DNA from: Micavibrio_A sp041655955
Lineage (GTDB): Bacteria > Pseudomonadota > Alphaproteobacteria > Micavibrionales > Micavibrionaceae
DNA: 64,000 nt
Assembly (NCBI GenBank): GCA_041655955.1
Contig: JBBAEN010000002.1
Span: 825,961-889,960 of the forward strand
Direction: 5' to 3'
Shown here: positions 52,933-61,678 of the stretch, in pieces
Position numbering within the stretch: the stretch's first letter is position 1
Layout of the letters: every line of letters begins with the position of its first letter
Notes under the pieces: model-generated
Told to the model about the DNA's origin: nothing
Seen by the model: only the letters and a program-made list of their open reading frames with translations
Databases searched by the model: none
Position numbers and translations under genes: made by a program

Positions 52933-54338
52933 GGATGCGTGCGCTCGTCATAGCCGTCCTGGCTTTGTGTATAGGTGGCGCGGCGGGGCTGGCCGCAGAC
53001 CAATATCCCGTCCCTGTCGGCGCGACAGTAACCATTGACGAGCATGGCGAGTGCCGCGATGTAACCAATCCGGCGGGCCAGCCTGCCGAACGGGTTGTTT
53101 TCACAAAAACTGCCGCCGAATGGACGAGCGTTATCAACAATCCAAACAGCCTTGTTATTGACGAGTGTGTAAGCGGGTCATGTCTACACACTTCCATAAG
53201 CTCCGGCACGCACCATAGTTGCGCGATTGCAACGAACAACAGGCTTTATTGCTGGGGCGGCAATGGCGGTGGTCAGCTAGGAGATGGTACTACGGCGCAG
53301 AAAAACACGCCTGTAGCGGTCTTGAACGGAGCGAGTAGCGGAAATTTCATATCGGTAAGCGCAGGAAGTCTGTATACATGCGCTCTTGACGCCGCAGGTA
53401 AAGCTTATTGCTGGGGAACTAATGGCAGCGGCCAGTTGGGGGATGGGACAACTACGTCGCGTACTACGCCTGTTCTTGTTGCAAATGGGGCGGGGCCGGG
53501 AACCTATAAAGCCATTAAAGCGGGCGGCGACCATACTTGCGGGCTTGGCACTGATGATAAGGCTTATTGCTGGGGCCGCAATGTCTATGGCCAGATTGGA
53601 GACGGAACCACAACCAACCGTTCCGTACCAACGCTGGTTGCCAATGGTGCGGGGCCCGGTACATATAAAGATGTCAAGGCTGGCTTAATGTCTACATGCG
53701 CTCTTGGCATAAATGACAGGGCTTATTGCTGGGGATTTAATAATACAGGATTGTTAGGGGATGGGACGACCACACAACGCACCACGCCCGTATTGGTTCT
53801 CAATGGTGCCGGGCCGGGGGTTTATACGGCCATTAGTGGAAGTGGGGTAGCTAGCTGCGGCTTATCGTCTGATGGCAAGGCTTATTGTTGGGGCACCTAT
53901 GTTGGTGACGGTACGACGTCAAACCGCACTACCCCCGTTCTCGTTGTAAATGGGGCCGGGCCGGGAAGATATAAGTTTCTTTCAGCTGGCGGCGCGCAAA
54001 CATGCGGCCTTGCGGAAAATAACAAAGCCTATTGCTGGGGTGCGGGGTGGTATGGACAGCTTGGAAACAATATCTCCGGAGGAAGTTATGTTAGCACGAC
54101 GCCGGTTCTTGTTCTTAACGGGAGCAGCCCGGGTACCTTCTCAGCCATAGAAACAAGCGGTCTGGGTGCAGCCAGCGGTGAAACATGTGCTCTCGGTACT
54201 GACGGGAGGGCCTATTGCTGGGGCCGTAACTGGCAGGGCGGCGTGGGGAATAATAATACGTCCCAACAGCTCGTCCCGGCCCTTACCTTGAATGGTGCAG
54301 GCCCTGGAACCTATCTGGAGCCATCCTGTTCCAACTAA
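52929..54338 (+). CDS. Secreted RCC1-repeat beta-propeller protein
   Basis: 469 aa. The signal peptide is cleaved near GLAAD. An N-terminal segment (GATVTIDEHGECRDV ... TKTAAEW) precedes seven RCC1-type repeats of about 50 residues. Each has the core (A/L)YCWG, as in AYCWGTNGSGQLGDGTTT, preceded by Cys in CAIAT, CALDA, CGLGT, CALGI, CGLSS, CGLAE or CALGT. Seven blades make a closed propeller, and the two Cys per blade suggest a disulfide in each, which fits an exported protein. The base composition is more AT-rich than its neighbours. It probably binds a protein or glycan surface; the target is unknown. Confidence 0.88.
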   Translation: MRMRALVIAVLALCIGGAAGLAADQYPVPVGATVTIDEHGECRDVTNPAGQPAERVVFTKTAAEWTSVINNPNSLVIDECVSGSCLHTSISSGTHHSCAIATNNRLYCWGGNGGGQLGDGTTAQKNTPVAVLNGASSGNFISVSAGSLYTCALDAAGKAYCWGTNGSGQLGDGTTTSRTTPVLVANGAGPGTYKAIKAGGDHTCGLGTDDKAYCWGRNVYGQIGDGTTTNRSVPTLVANGAGPGTYKDVKAGLMSTCALGINDRAYCWGFNNTGLLGDGTTTQRTTPVLVLNGAGPGVYTAISGSGVASCGLSSDGKAYCWGTYVGDGTTSNRTTPVLVVNGAGPGRYKFLSAGGAQTCGLAENNKAYCWGAGWYGQLGNNISGGSYVSTTPVLVLNGSSPGTFSAIETSGLGAASGETCALGTDGRAYCWGRNWQGGVGNNNTSQQLVPALTLNGAGPGTYLEPSCSN

Positions 54339-54461
54339 CGGCTTCTTCTTCGATGCTCTGTTCGTGGGCTTAATGGGGCTGTATCCGGATAAGTAAAAGA
54401 AAGTTGATCTTTATTGCCTAAATCCTTAACAATGCTCCCTTGTTAAAAAGCAAGGAAAGAC

Positions 54462-55661
54462 ATGATGATTTTCAAGGATTTGGACAAGGAAACCCTGACG
54501 AACAATGCCTCTTTTGACGGGCATGAAACGGTGCGCCGCTTTCTTTTGGGGGCGGATTCCGAAATCGTGGCGATTGCCGCCGTCCATAATGCCAATCTCG
54601 GCCCCGCGCTCGGCGGCTGCCGCTTCCGCGCCTATGCGACCGAGGACGAGGCCCTGACCGACGTTTTGCGCCTGTCGCGCGGCATGACGTACAAGAACGC
54701 CATGGCGGGCCTGCCCCTCGGCGGCGGCAAGGCCGTCATCATCGGCAACCCGCGCACCGATAAAAACAAGGAATTGATGGAAGATATGGGGGAGGCCGTC
54801 GAAAGCCTCGAAGGAAAATATGTGACGGCGGAGGATTCCGGCACGACGGAAGAAGACATGCTGATCATGTCTGGTCGCACCGAATATGTCACGGGCCTGC
54901 CGCCTGAATATTTCCAAGGCAAGGATTTCGGCGAGCTGGGCGGCAACCCGTCGCCATTGACGGCGCTGGGCTGTTATCACGGTCTGAAAGCGGCGGTTCA
55001 CCACCGTTTCGGCGCGCGCGACCTCAAAGGCTTGAAAGTCGCGGTGCAAGGGGTGGGAGCGGTCGGTTTCGATCTTTGCAGGCTGTTGAAGCAGGACGGC
55101 GTCGAGCTTGTCATCACCGATATTGACGAGGCCCATCTTGCAAAGGCCGCCGCGTCCCTTGGCGGGGCCATGGTCGTTGCGCCGGACGAGATTTATGATG
55201 TCGAGGCCGACGTCTTTTCGCCCTGCGCCATGGGCGGCATTTTGAATGACGACACCATCCCGCGCCTCAAGACGCGCATCGTCGCGGGCGTTGCGAACAA
55301 CCAGCTTTTGAAGAGCCATCATGATATGCAGTTGATGGACAGCGATATTCTCTACGTCCCCGATTACGTTATCAATGCGGGCGGCGTTATTTGCGTCGGT
55401 TATGAGTTCTTCAGGAAGTCCGGTTATAACCCGCTTGATTTCGACATCACCCGCGAGAGCATGGTCGCCCATGTGGAGCGCATCGGCCAGACGGTCAGCG
55501 ACGTTCTCGCCCACGCCAAGGTCAACCATCTTGGAACGGGCGAGGCCGCCGATAAAATCGCCGAGGAGCGTTTTATGGGTGGAAAGCCGCTGGAGGATGT
55601 TTCTAGTTCAGAACCGCCTGCCAGCTTCGGCCAAGGCGGCGGTAGGACACTGGTTCAGTAA
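54462..55661 (+). CDS. Glu/Leu/Phe/Val dehydrogenase, leucine dehydrogenase type
   Basis: 399 aa. Substrate site: GPALGGCRFRAYATEDEAL, then GMTYKNAMAGLPLGGGKAV with Lys78 and Lys90. NAD-binding VAVQGVGAVGFDL at about 187-199, then APDEIYDVEADVFSPCAMGG. This is the leucine/branched-chain amino acid dehydrogenase branch; it oxidatively deaminates leucine, valine or isoleucine. It runs about 35 residues longer at the C-terminus than usual, and this tail overlaps the convergent YjbH gene by 59 bp. Confidence 0.92.
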   Translation: MMIFKDLDKETLTNNASFDGHETVRRFLLGADSEIVAIAAVHNANLGPALGGCRFRAYATEDEALTDVLRLSRGMTYKNAMAGLPLGGGKAVIIGNPRTDKNKELMEDMGEAVESLEGKYVTAEDSGTTEEDMLIMSGRTEYVTGLPPEYFQGKDFGELGGNPSPLTALGCYHGLKAAVHHRFGARDLKGLKVAVQGVGAVGFDLCRLLKQDGVELVITDIDEAHLAKAAASLGGAMVVAPDEIYDVEADVFSPCAMGGILNDDTIPRLKTRIVAGVANNQLLKSHHDMQLMDSDILYVPDYVINAGGVICVGYEFFRKSGYNPLDFDITRESMVAHVERIGQTVSDVLAHAKVNHLGTGEAADKIAEERFMGGKPLEDVSSSEPPASFGQGGGRTLVQ

Positions 55662-57675
55662 TTTCATATAAAGGTACGGGGTTGTCGAGGATGGCCCCGT
55701 CATTCCGGCCTATCGGCGCGAGCCTTATGCGGGCCTGGCTTCCTTGCGGGGCGAAGCGCAGCCCGCCGAACGGGACGCTGATCGTAAAGCCGCTGCTGAT
55801 AGTGCGTTTTGAATCGAAAATGTCGCGATCCCCTGCGTTGCTTCCCGTGATATAGGCGGCGGCCTTGATGCCGCTATTCAATGTCATCAAGGCCCCCGCG
55901 GAAAAACCCGTATCGCCGCCGATGAATTTCCCGATTTTCGCGTAAGCGGTAATGTCGGTGTCCGGCACGTCATAGAAAAAATTTATATGGCCTGTCAATG
56001 CGGAGTGCCGTGCCAGATTCCAGACAAGGAAGCTTTGCGGATCCCTTTTCTGGACGTGCCAGCCTTCCGCGCCGACGGCAAGGGGGGAATGGAACGGGCG
56101 GTAAAGGATTTCGCCGCCGACGGCCCCGTACATTTCCTCGGCATAGCCCGCCGTGACGGAAAGATGCGTGTCTTTGGCGATCGTACCGCGCCAGCCGCTA
56201 TAGGCCCTGTCGATGCTGATCCTGTTTTCCGCAAATTCCGCCCTGTCCGCACGGGCGCTTTTCAAATTCAGGCTGCGGAATTTTTTCAGCCTGTGGAGAT
56301 TGTCATGAAGGTTGATGCGGATGGATGTTTCGCCGTAAAAACCGCGCGGCCATTCCGTCTTTTCCTGCAGGATGAGGGAGGAGCGGTAGAGATGCGTTGT
56401 TTCTTCTTCGCCCAACGACAAATGCAATTCGGGTATGAGCGCATAGCGGTGGACGCGGCGGGCTTGCGCCAAAGAAATATCGTTCTCTCCGAACTCTATA
56501 TTGTTCCACAATTCTTCGGGGCTTCCGCGGTGCAGGGCCATGGCCTGCACAAGGTCGCGGCGGCTGAACGTCACGGCTTTGCCGCGCAGGCCCATTGATA
56601 GGGGGGAGATCGTGACTGTTTTTATTTCTTCTCCCGCTTGCGCCGCCAGATGACGCGCGGCGCGGCCTATCTGCATGGCGGTGGGTTGATAGGGGTTGAG
56701 ATGCAGGGCGGTGCTGGTTTCATGGCCGTTAATGCGGATAACGCCAAGCCGTATCTTTTCCTTTTGCGCGCTTTTGCGGGCGTCGTCAGGTGATGTGCGC
56801 TTTTGGGGAAGGGGGGAAAGGGCCAGCGAGGCAACTTCCTTGTACGGCTTCGCCTTCCATGAAGATATATCGCCCTGTACCGTCACCCGCGCCATGATTT
56901 TACCGTCCGCGGTTGCCGCAACGCCAAGCGATAAAGGCTTTACAGGCGTGTAGTTCAAGCCCGCACTCCACGGGGACGGGGATTTGAAACCGTAATAGTC
57001 TTTCTCTATTTTATAGCTTTCCGCATTATAATCGAGCGCGAGCGACAGGCCCTTTATCGGCGTTCTATATTCAGCGCCCGCGAAAAAACCGGCTTCTTTT
57101 CCGGTAAACCAATCTGATGGCTTGGCCGCGTCTTCCGATCCGTAATCGCGCTCCTTCTCGAAATGTTTCGCGATATTGGCGAGAGGGTTCTTGATATGGC
57201 CTCTTCCCCCAAGGCGCCCCCATGCGATACCCGCGGTCAGGTCGAGATCGTAAAACCGTTTGGAAAGGGCAAGATATTCCGACGAGAACCGCCTGTGTCC
57301 CAAAGCGCCGTTCATGCCGAAAGCGATCGCGGGGGCATAGCGCCCTTCCTGACGCAGGCGCAACTTGAAGTCGAGCCCCGGATAGACCGTTTGCGGCGTT
57401 TTCCCGAAAGACGGGGCATAAAGACTTTGCCGCATCGTAACGGACAGGGGGGCGGCTATCTGGAAGCCCGCAAAAATATGATGATACGGTTCCGCATAGG
57501 CGGTTCCAAGCCGCAAGGTGCCGGCTTGATCCATGCGGGCGGTAGGAATTATATTAAGTCCGGTAATTCCCGTACGGGATGAAAAGGGAATCACTTCTTC
57601 TGCCTTCGCCGCGGTTTTTATACCGGCCCAGAAAAATAAGAATGCGAGAGCATGTAAAAAGCATACACGGGACAC
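55603..57675 (-). CDS. YjbH-like outer-membrane protein
   Basis: 690 aa from GTG 57675, with GGGAGG 9 bp upstream. Signal peptide about 1-26 (cleavage near AKAEE). The start of the mature part, GITGLNIIPTARMDQAGTLRLG, and the repeated aromatic, alternating strands fit the YjbH/DUF940 beta-barrel family. The middle (about 300-420) has a periplasmic domain with VIRINGHETSTALHLN. YjbH belongs to exopolysaccharide loci (yjbEFGH); E, F and G are not here. It overlaps the convergent leucine dehydrogenase gene by 59 bp. Confidence 0.82.
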   Translation of the reverse strand: MSRVCFLHALAFLFFWAGIKTAAKAEEVIPFSSRTGITGLNIIPTARMDQAGTLRLGTAYAEPYHHIFAGFQIAAPLSVTMRQSLYAPSFGKTPQTVYPGLDFKLRLRQEGRYAPAIAFGMNGALGHRRFSSEYLALSKRFYDLDLTAGIAWGRLGGRGHIKNPLANIAKHFEKERDYGSEDAAKPSDWFTGKEAGFFAGAEYRTPIKGLSLALDYNAESYKIEKDYYGFKSPSPWSAGLNYTPVKPLSLGVAATADGKIMARVTVQGDISSWKAKPYKEVASLALSPLPQKRTSPDDARKSAQKEKIRLGVIRINGHETSTALHLNPYQPTAMQIGRAARHLAAQAGEEIKTVTISPLSMGLRGKAVTFSRRDLVQAMALHRGSPEELWNNIEFGENDISLAQARRVHRYALIPELHLSLGEEETTHLYRSSLILQEKTEWPRGFYGETSIRINLHDNLHRLKKFRSLNLKSARADRAEFAENRISIDRAYSGWRGTIAKDTHLSVTAGYAEEMYGAVGGEILYRPFHSPLAVGAEGWHVQKRDPQSFLVWNLARHSALTGHINFFYDVPDTDITAYAKIGKFIGGDTGFSAGALMTLNSGIKAAAYITGSNAGDRDIFDSKRTISSGFTISVPFGGLRFAPQGSQARIRLAPIGRNDGAILDNPVPLYEITEPVSYRRLGRSWQAVLN

Positions 57676-57833
57676 GGCTTTAAGACCTCCCGTAAAATAA
57701 TCAAATCAATCCTTTAACCCTGCCGTGCAATACGCGTGTGTGTCAAAGTGAATAAGCCCGCATTGCCGCGTTATCCACTTTCTGCCATATAACCATAGGT
57801 TGTGTTTTTGAGTGAATTTTCAGGGGGATTTAA

Positions 57834-59645
57834 ATGTTTTTTATGCGCAAACATCATGATTGTCATTTTTTAATGGAGGCGTTGTCAGAGCCGGCTTTTA
57901 TTTTTGATGAAAATGGAGAATTTCTTTTATGCAACAATCCGGCGAAAGAAATTCTGGCTATCCTGAAATACGATAACGGGCGGATGCCGGAAAACCTGTC
58001 CGTTTTCAAAGAGGGTTTACGCATTGCATCAAGCATGGATGGCCGTTTCGGCTTATCCGTCGGTGGGGACTGCTATGTTCTATCGCACGGTGTTTATGAC
58101 GATAAATTCCTTATCCGTTTAATGCCGATCCGTGAAAGCGGGCATTTTATGCGCCTGTCGAAGGCGCTTGATGTTTTGCCGTGGGGGATCGTCACGATCG
58201 ATACGTCCGGCCGGAATCCATCCGTTCTTTTCTGCAACCCGAAAGCCGGGGATCTCACCGGCATGCCGCATGAGGTTATGATAGGGATGAATCTTGCCAG
58301 AGTGCTGTCATTTTTGGGCATTGAGGGAAGGCTGGCGGCGAGAGCTTATGAAGAGGCGGTTTCTAAAAGCGATTTTGAAATAATACGCGATGGGCGGCCC
58401 CGATATTGCAGGTTGCATTTTATCCCGCAAAACAGCCCCGCCCCTTTTTGCCTGATGGTGATAGAGGACAGGACGGAGGAAAGACTATTTGAAAACCGCC
58501 GCTCACAGGCGCAGCGGCTTGAATCGCTGGGACAGCTTGCGGGCGGGGTCGCCCATGATTTCAACAATATCCTTTCCATTATTGACGGCTATGCGCGCAT
58601 GACGCGCAAAACTCTGGATGACCGGGAAAAGGCCGGCGACTATATCCGGAAGATTGCCCAATCTGTCCAGCGCGGCTCCGCCCTGACGGAAAAGCTTCTG
58701 GCCTTTGGCTGCAGCCGCGCCGACAGGCAATGTGTCTTTGATCTGGGGGAGCTGGTGAGGGAGCAAGAAGTCCTTGTCGCCCCCCTCTTTGACGAGTCCA
58801 TAACGCTTGGCTGGAATATTGCGGACGGGCTTTATGTGGAGGGCGTGCCTGATAATATCTGCCAGATAGTGCTTAATCTTTGCGTGAATGCCCGCGACGC
58901 CATGACGGCTGGCGGCGCGCTTGAAATCTCCGTTTACCGGAATGAAAGCGGCATGGCCTGCCTTGCCGTTGCCGATAATGGATGCGGCATGAGCGAAGAG
59001 GTGAAGGGCAGGATTTTCGATCCGTTCTTTACGACGAAAGATGTGGGGAAGGGAAGCGGCCTTGGCCTGTTCATGGTGTACGGGCTGGTCAAGGATATGA
59101 ATGGCGTGATGGATGTTATATCCCATGCCGGGGCCGGTACGGCGGTCACGGTTAGTTTTCCGGTATGCGCGGACGAACCCTCACGCATCCAGGGCGAGAA
59201 TTTGGATGCCGGTGAATGTTATTCGCTTCACGGCGTCACGGCGATGATTGCCGAAGATGAGCCGGATCTTTTGAATCTTGTCGGCTCCATGTTGGAAGAA
59301 ATGGGGGCGCAGGTTATTAAGGCGAAGAGCGGCGAAGAAGCGCTCGCCCTTCAGGAAAAATTCGATGGCGATATTGATTTTCTTCTCACCGATATCGTCA
59401 TGCCGGGGGTCAACGGCGTCCGGCTGGCGGAACTCTTTCATCTTGTCCGCCCCGCTTCGGGCGTCCTGTTTATGTCCGGCTACGCGGAAGAAGGTTATAT
59501 GGCCAAAATCCCGTTGCCGGATAATGCGCTTTTTATTCCGAAACCGGTCAGCGCAAGAAAGCTTGAAGATATGCTGCGCGGGGTTTTTCATGCGCGCAAT
59601 AATAATATCCATCCTTCTTTGAAGGCAGAAAGAGCGCTTGTATGA
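57834..59645 (+). CDS. Soluble hybrid sensor histidine kinase
   Basis: 603 aa, preceded by CAGGGGGA. No membrane segment. Two PAS-like domains (about 12-95 and 105-215: ALSEPAFIFDENGEFLLCN; ALDVLPWGIVTIDTSG). The HisKA box is GQLAGGVAHDFNNIL with His241, then the ATPase domain (LVLNLCVNARDAMTAGG; VADNGCGMSEEVKGRIFDPFFTTKDVGKGSGLGL). A C-terminal receiver (about 470-595) holds LLTDIVMPGVNGVRL. The box resembles CckA, but CckA has membrane segments and this does not. It is coupled to the next receiver by ATGA. Confidence 0.93.
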   Translation: MFFMRKHHDCHFLMEALSEPAFIFDENGEFLLCNNPAKEILAILKYDNGRMPENLSVFKEGLRIASSMDGRFGLSVGGDCYVLSHGVYDDKFLIRLMPIRESGHFMRLSKALDVLPWGIVTIDTSGRNPSVLFCNPKAGDLTGMPHEVMIGMNLARVLSFLGIEGRLAARAYEEAVSKSDFEIIRDGRPRYCRLHFIPQNSPAPFCLMVIEDRTEERLFENRRSQAQRLESLGQLAGGVAHDFNNILSIIDGYARMTRKTLDDREKAGDYIRKIAQSVQRGSALTEKLLAFGCSRADRQCVFDLGELVREQEVLVAPLFDESITLGWNIADGLYVEGVPDNICQIVLNLCVNARDAMTAGGALEISVYRNESGMACLAVADNGCGMSEEVKGRIFDPFFTTKDVGKGSGLGLFMVYGLVKDMNGVMDVISHAGAGTAVTVSFPVCADEPSRIQGENLDAGECYSLHGVTAMIAEDEPDLLNLVGSMLEEMGAQVIKAKSGEEALALQEKFDGDIDFLLTDIVMPGVNGVRLAELFHLVRPASGVLFMSGYAEEGYMAKIPLPDNALFIPKPVSARKLEDMLRGVFHARNNNIHPSLKAERALV

Positions 59646-60067
59646 TCTCTTCGGCGCAAGGCGGTGATTTTGAAAAGCTGAGCTTTCTTATCGTCGAGGA
59701 TGACAGCGATTCCCGCCTTTACCTGCGCCATGTTCTGGACGATCTGGGGGCTGCCCGTATTTATGAATCGGGGGACGGGCATACTGCCCTTGATATGCTG
59801 GGACAATCCGCGCGGAAAATAGACGTCATCCTGTGTGACTGGAACATGCCGTCTATGAGCGGGATTGAATTGTTGCGCCATCTCCGCAATGTCGGCATCC
59901 ACACGCCTTTTCTGATAGTGACGGGGCGCGGGGATAAGGATTCCGTTATATCCGCACAAGCGCAGGGCGCGAACGGCTATATCAAAAAGCCGTTTACACA
60001 AGCGCAGATGGAGGAAAAAATCCGCATCCTCCTTGGGCGGGACAAGGCGCAGCGTTTTATGTCCTGA
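59642..60067 (+). CDS. Single-domain response regulator
   Basis: 141 aa. Receiver domain with acidic pocket Glu19/Asp20/Asp21, acceptor Asp66 (ILCDWNMPSMSG), Thr94 and Lys116 (KKPF). There is no output domain. Its start overlaps the hybrid kinase stop by 4 bp, so it is likely the second receiver of that kinase, acting by protein contact as CheY or DivK do. Confidence 0.92.
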   Translation: MISSAQGGDFEKLSFLIVEDDSDSRLYLRHVLDDLGAARIYESGDGHTALDMLGQSARKIDVILCDWNMPSMSGIELLRHLRNVGIHTPFLIVTGRGDKDSVISAQAQGANGYIKKPFTQAQMEEKIRILLGRDKAQRFMS

Positions 60068-60158
60068 GCCTGTTTTGCGCCATGAAGTTGTGTAAGACAG
60101 CCGCGCCCGTCTTGCAGGGAAAGAGAATCGCTATACTCTAATATAGAGGGTAATTCTT

Positions 60159-61676
60159 ATGGAAGCGGACTATGATCTTTGCATAATCGGCGGCGGTATT
60201 AACGGGGCCGGCATCGCGCGTGAGGCCGCGGGGCGGGGCCTGTCCGTTCTTTTGGTCGAAGCGCAGGATTTGGCGCAAGGCACGTCTTCCGCAAGCACGA
60301 AGCTCATCCATGGTGGTTTGCGCTATCTTGAACAGGGCGAATTCCGTCTTGTGCGTGAATCCCTCAAAGAGCGCGAGATCCTCCTGAAAACAGCGCCGCA
60401 TATCGTCCGCCCTTTGGAATTCGTCATGCCGCATGTCCCTACGTTGCGGCCAAAATGGATGATAGGCGCTGGCCTTTGGATTTATGATCACATTGCCGGG
60501 CGGAGAAGCGTCGCGGCGTCCAGCGCCGTAAGCCTGCACGACTCGTTGCTGGGCGAACCGCTGCGGGACGAATATCGCGACGGCTTTAAATATTCGGATT
60601 GCTGGGGCGACGATGCCCGCCTTGTCGTTTTGAACGCCATCGACGCGAAGGCGCGCGGGGCTGAAATCCTGACACGGACGGCCTGCGTCCATCTTATGCC
60701 GCCTTCCGGTACGGATTTTTGGTATGTGCAGCTTTGCGATTTGCGCAGCGGTGACGAGTTCCAGATTTCCGCGCGGGCCGTTGTGAACGCGGCGGGGCCG
60801 TGGGTGCGCGGCATCCTCGATGCGTCCGCGCTCGCGACGCCTGAAACGCCCAAAGTGCGGATGGTAAAAGGAAGCCACCTTATCGTCCCGAGGCTCTCCG
60901 GCGGCGAACACGCCTATCTCTTCCAGCAACCGGACAAGCGCGTCGTCTTCGCTATTCCCTATGAACATGACTATACGCTGATCGGCACGACCGATGAACC
61001 GTTCGAGGGCGACCCCGCGCAAGCGTCCGTGAGCGACGGGGAGAGGCTTTATCTATGTGATGCCGTCAACCGTTTCTTTAACGTCCAGATAGCGCCGGAT
61101 GATGCGCTCTGGACATATAGCGGCGTGCGCGCCTTGTTCGACGATGGCGCGGACGAGGCGCGGACGGTCACGCGCGATTATAAATTATGCATGGGCGGAA
61201 CGGCGAAGGCGCCGCTGCTTTCCGTGTTCGGCGGCAAGCTGACGACCTATAGGAGCCTTGCGGAAAAAGCCGTTTCGCTTGTATCTAGCGGGCGCAATAA
61301 AAATGCAGGCTGGACGCGCAAGGCGCCGTTGCCGGGCGGAGATTTACCGTTCGGCAGTATGCGGAGCTTCCTCGATATGCAGGCCTCGAAATATAAATTT
61401 CTTCCGGGCGGCCTGCTGGAACGCTACGCGCGCACTTACGGAACGCGCATGAATATCCTGCTCGAAGGGATGGCCGATATGAAAGCGCTCGGACGTGATT
61501 TCGGCGGCGGGCTCTATCAGGCTGAGGTGCAGTATCTTGTTGATCATGAATTTGCGATGACGGCGGAAGATATATTGTGGCGGCGGACGAAGCTTGGACT
61601 GAAGGCGGAAAAGCGGACTGTCCTTGCGCTGGAGGCCGCCCTGCCGGACTTTCTGAAAGAGAAAAAGGCCGCCTGA
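60159..61676 (+). CDS. glpD: Aerobic glycerol-3-phosphate dehydrogenase
   Basis: 505 aa. FAD-binding ADYDLCIIGGGINGAGIAREA at the N-terminus, then TSSASTKLIHGGLRYLE, the GlpD signature; IPYEHDYTLIGTTDEPF; FGGKLTTYRSLAEKAV near the C-terminus. It oxidises glycerol-3-phosphate to dihydroxyacetone phosphate at the membrane, passing electrons to quinone. It is followed 2 bp later by glpK. No glpF or glpR is near. Confidence 0.96.
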   Translation: MEADYDLCIIGGGINGAGIAREAAGRGLSVLLVEAQDLAQGTSSASTKLIHGGLRYLEQGEFRLVRESLKEREILLKTAPHIVRPLEFVMPHVPTLRPKWMIGAGLWIYDHIAGRRSVAASSAVSLHDSLLGEPLRDEYRDGFKYSDCWGDDARLVVLNAIDAKARGAEILTRTACVHLMPPSGTDFWYVQLCDLRSGDEFQISARAVVNAAGPWVRGILDASALATPETPKVRMVKGSHLIVPRLSGGEHAYLFQQPDKRVVFAIPYEHDYTLIGTTDEPFEGDPAQASVSDGERLYLCDAVNRFFNVQIAPDDALWTYSGVRALFDDGADEARTVTRDYKLCMGGTAKAPLLSVFGGKLTTYRSLAEKAVSLVSSGRNKNAGWTRKAPLPGGDLPFGSMRSFLDMQASKYKFLPGGLLERYARTYGTRMNILLEGMADMKALGRDFGGGLYQAEVQYLVDHEFAMTAEDILWRRTKLGLKAEKRTVLALEAALPDFLKEKKAA

Positions 61677-61678
61677 TC

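Noticed and set aside
54426..55529. 367-codon minus-strand frame
   Set aside because: Antisense to the leucine dehydrogenase gene, whose active-site and NAD motifs are intact.
60138..61022. 294-codon minus-strand frame
   Set aside because: Antisense to glpD, no domain pattern.
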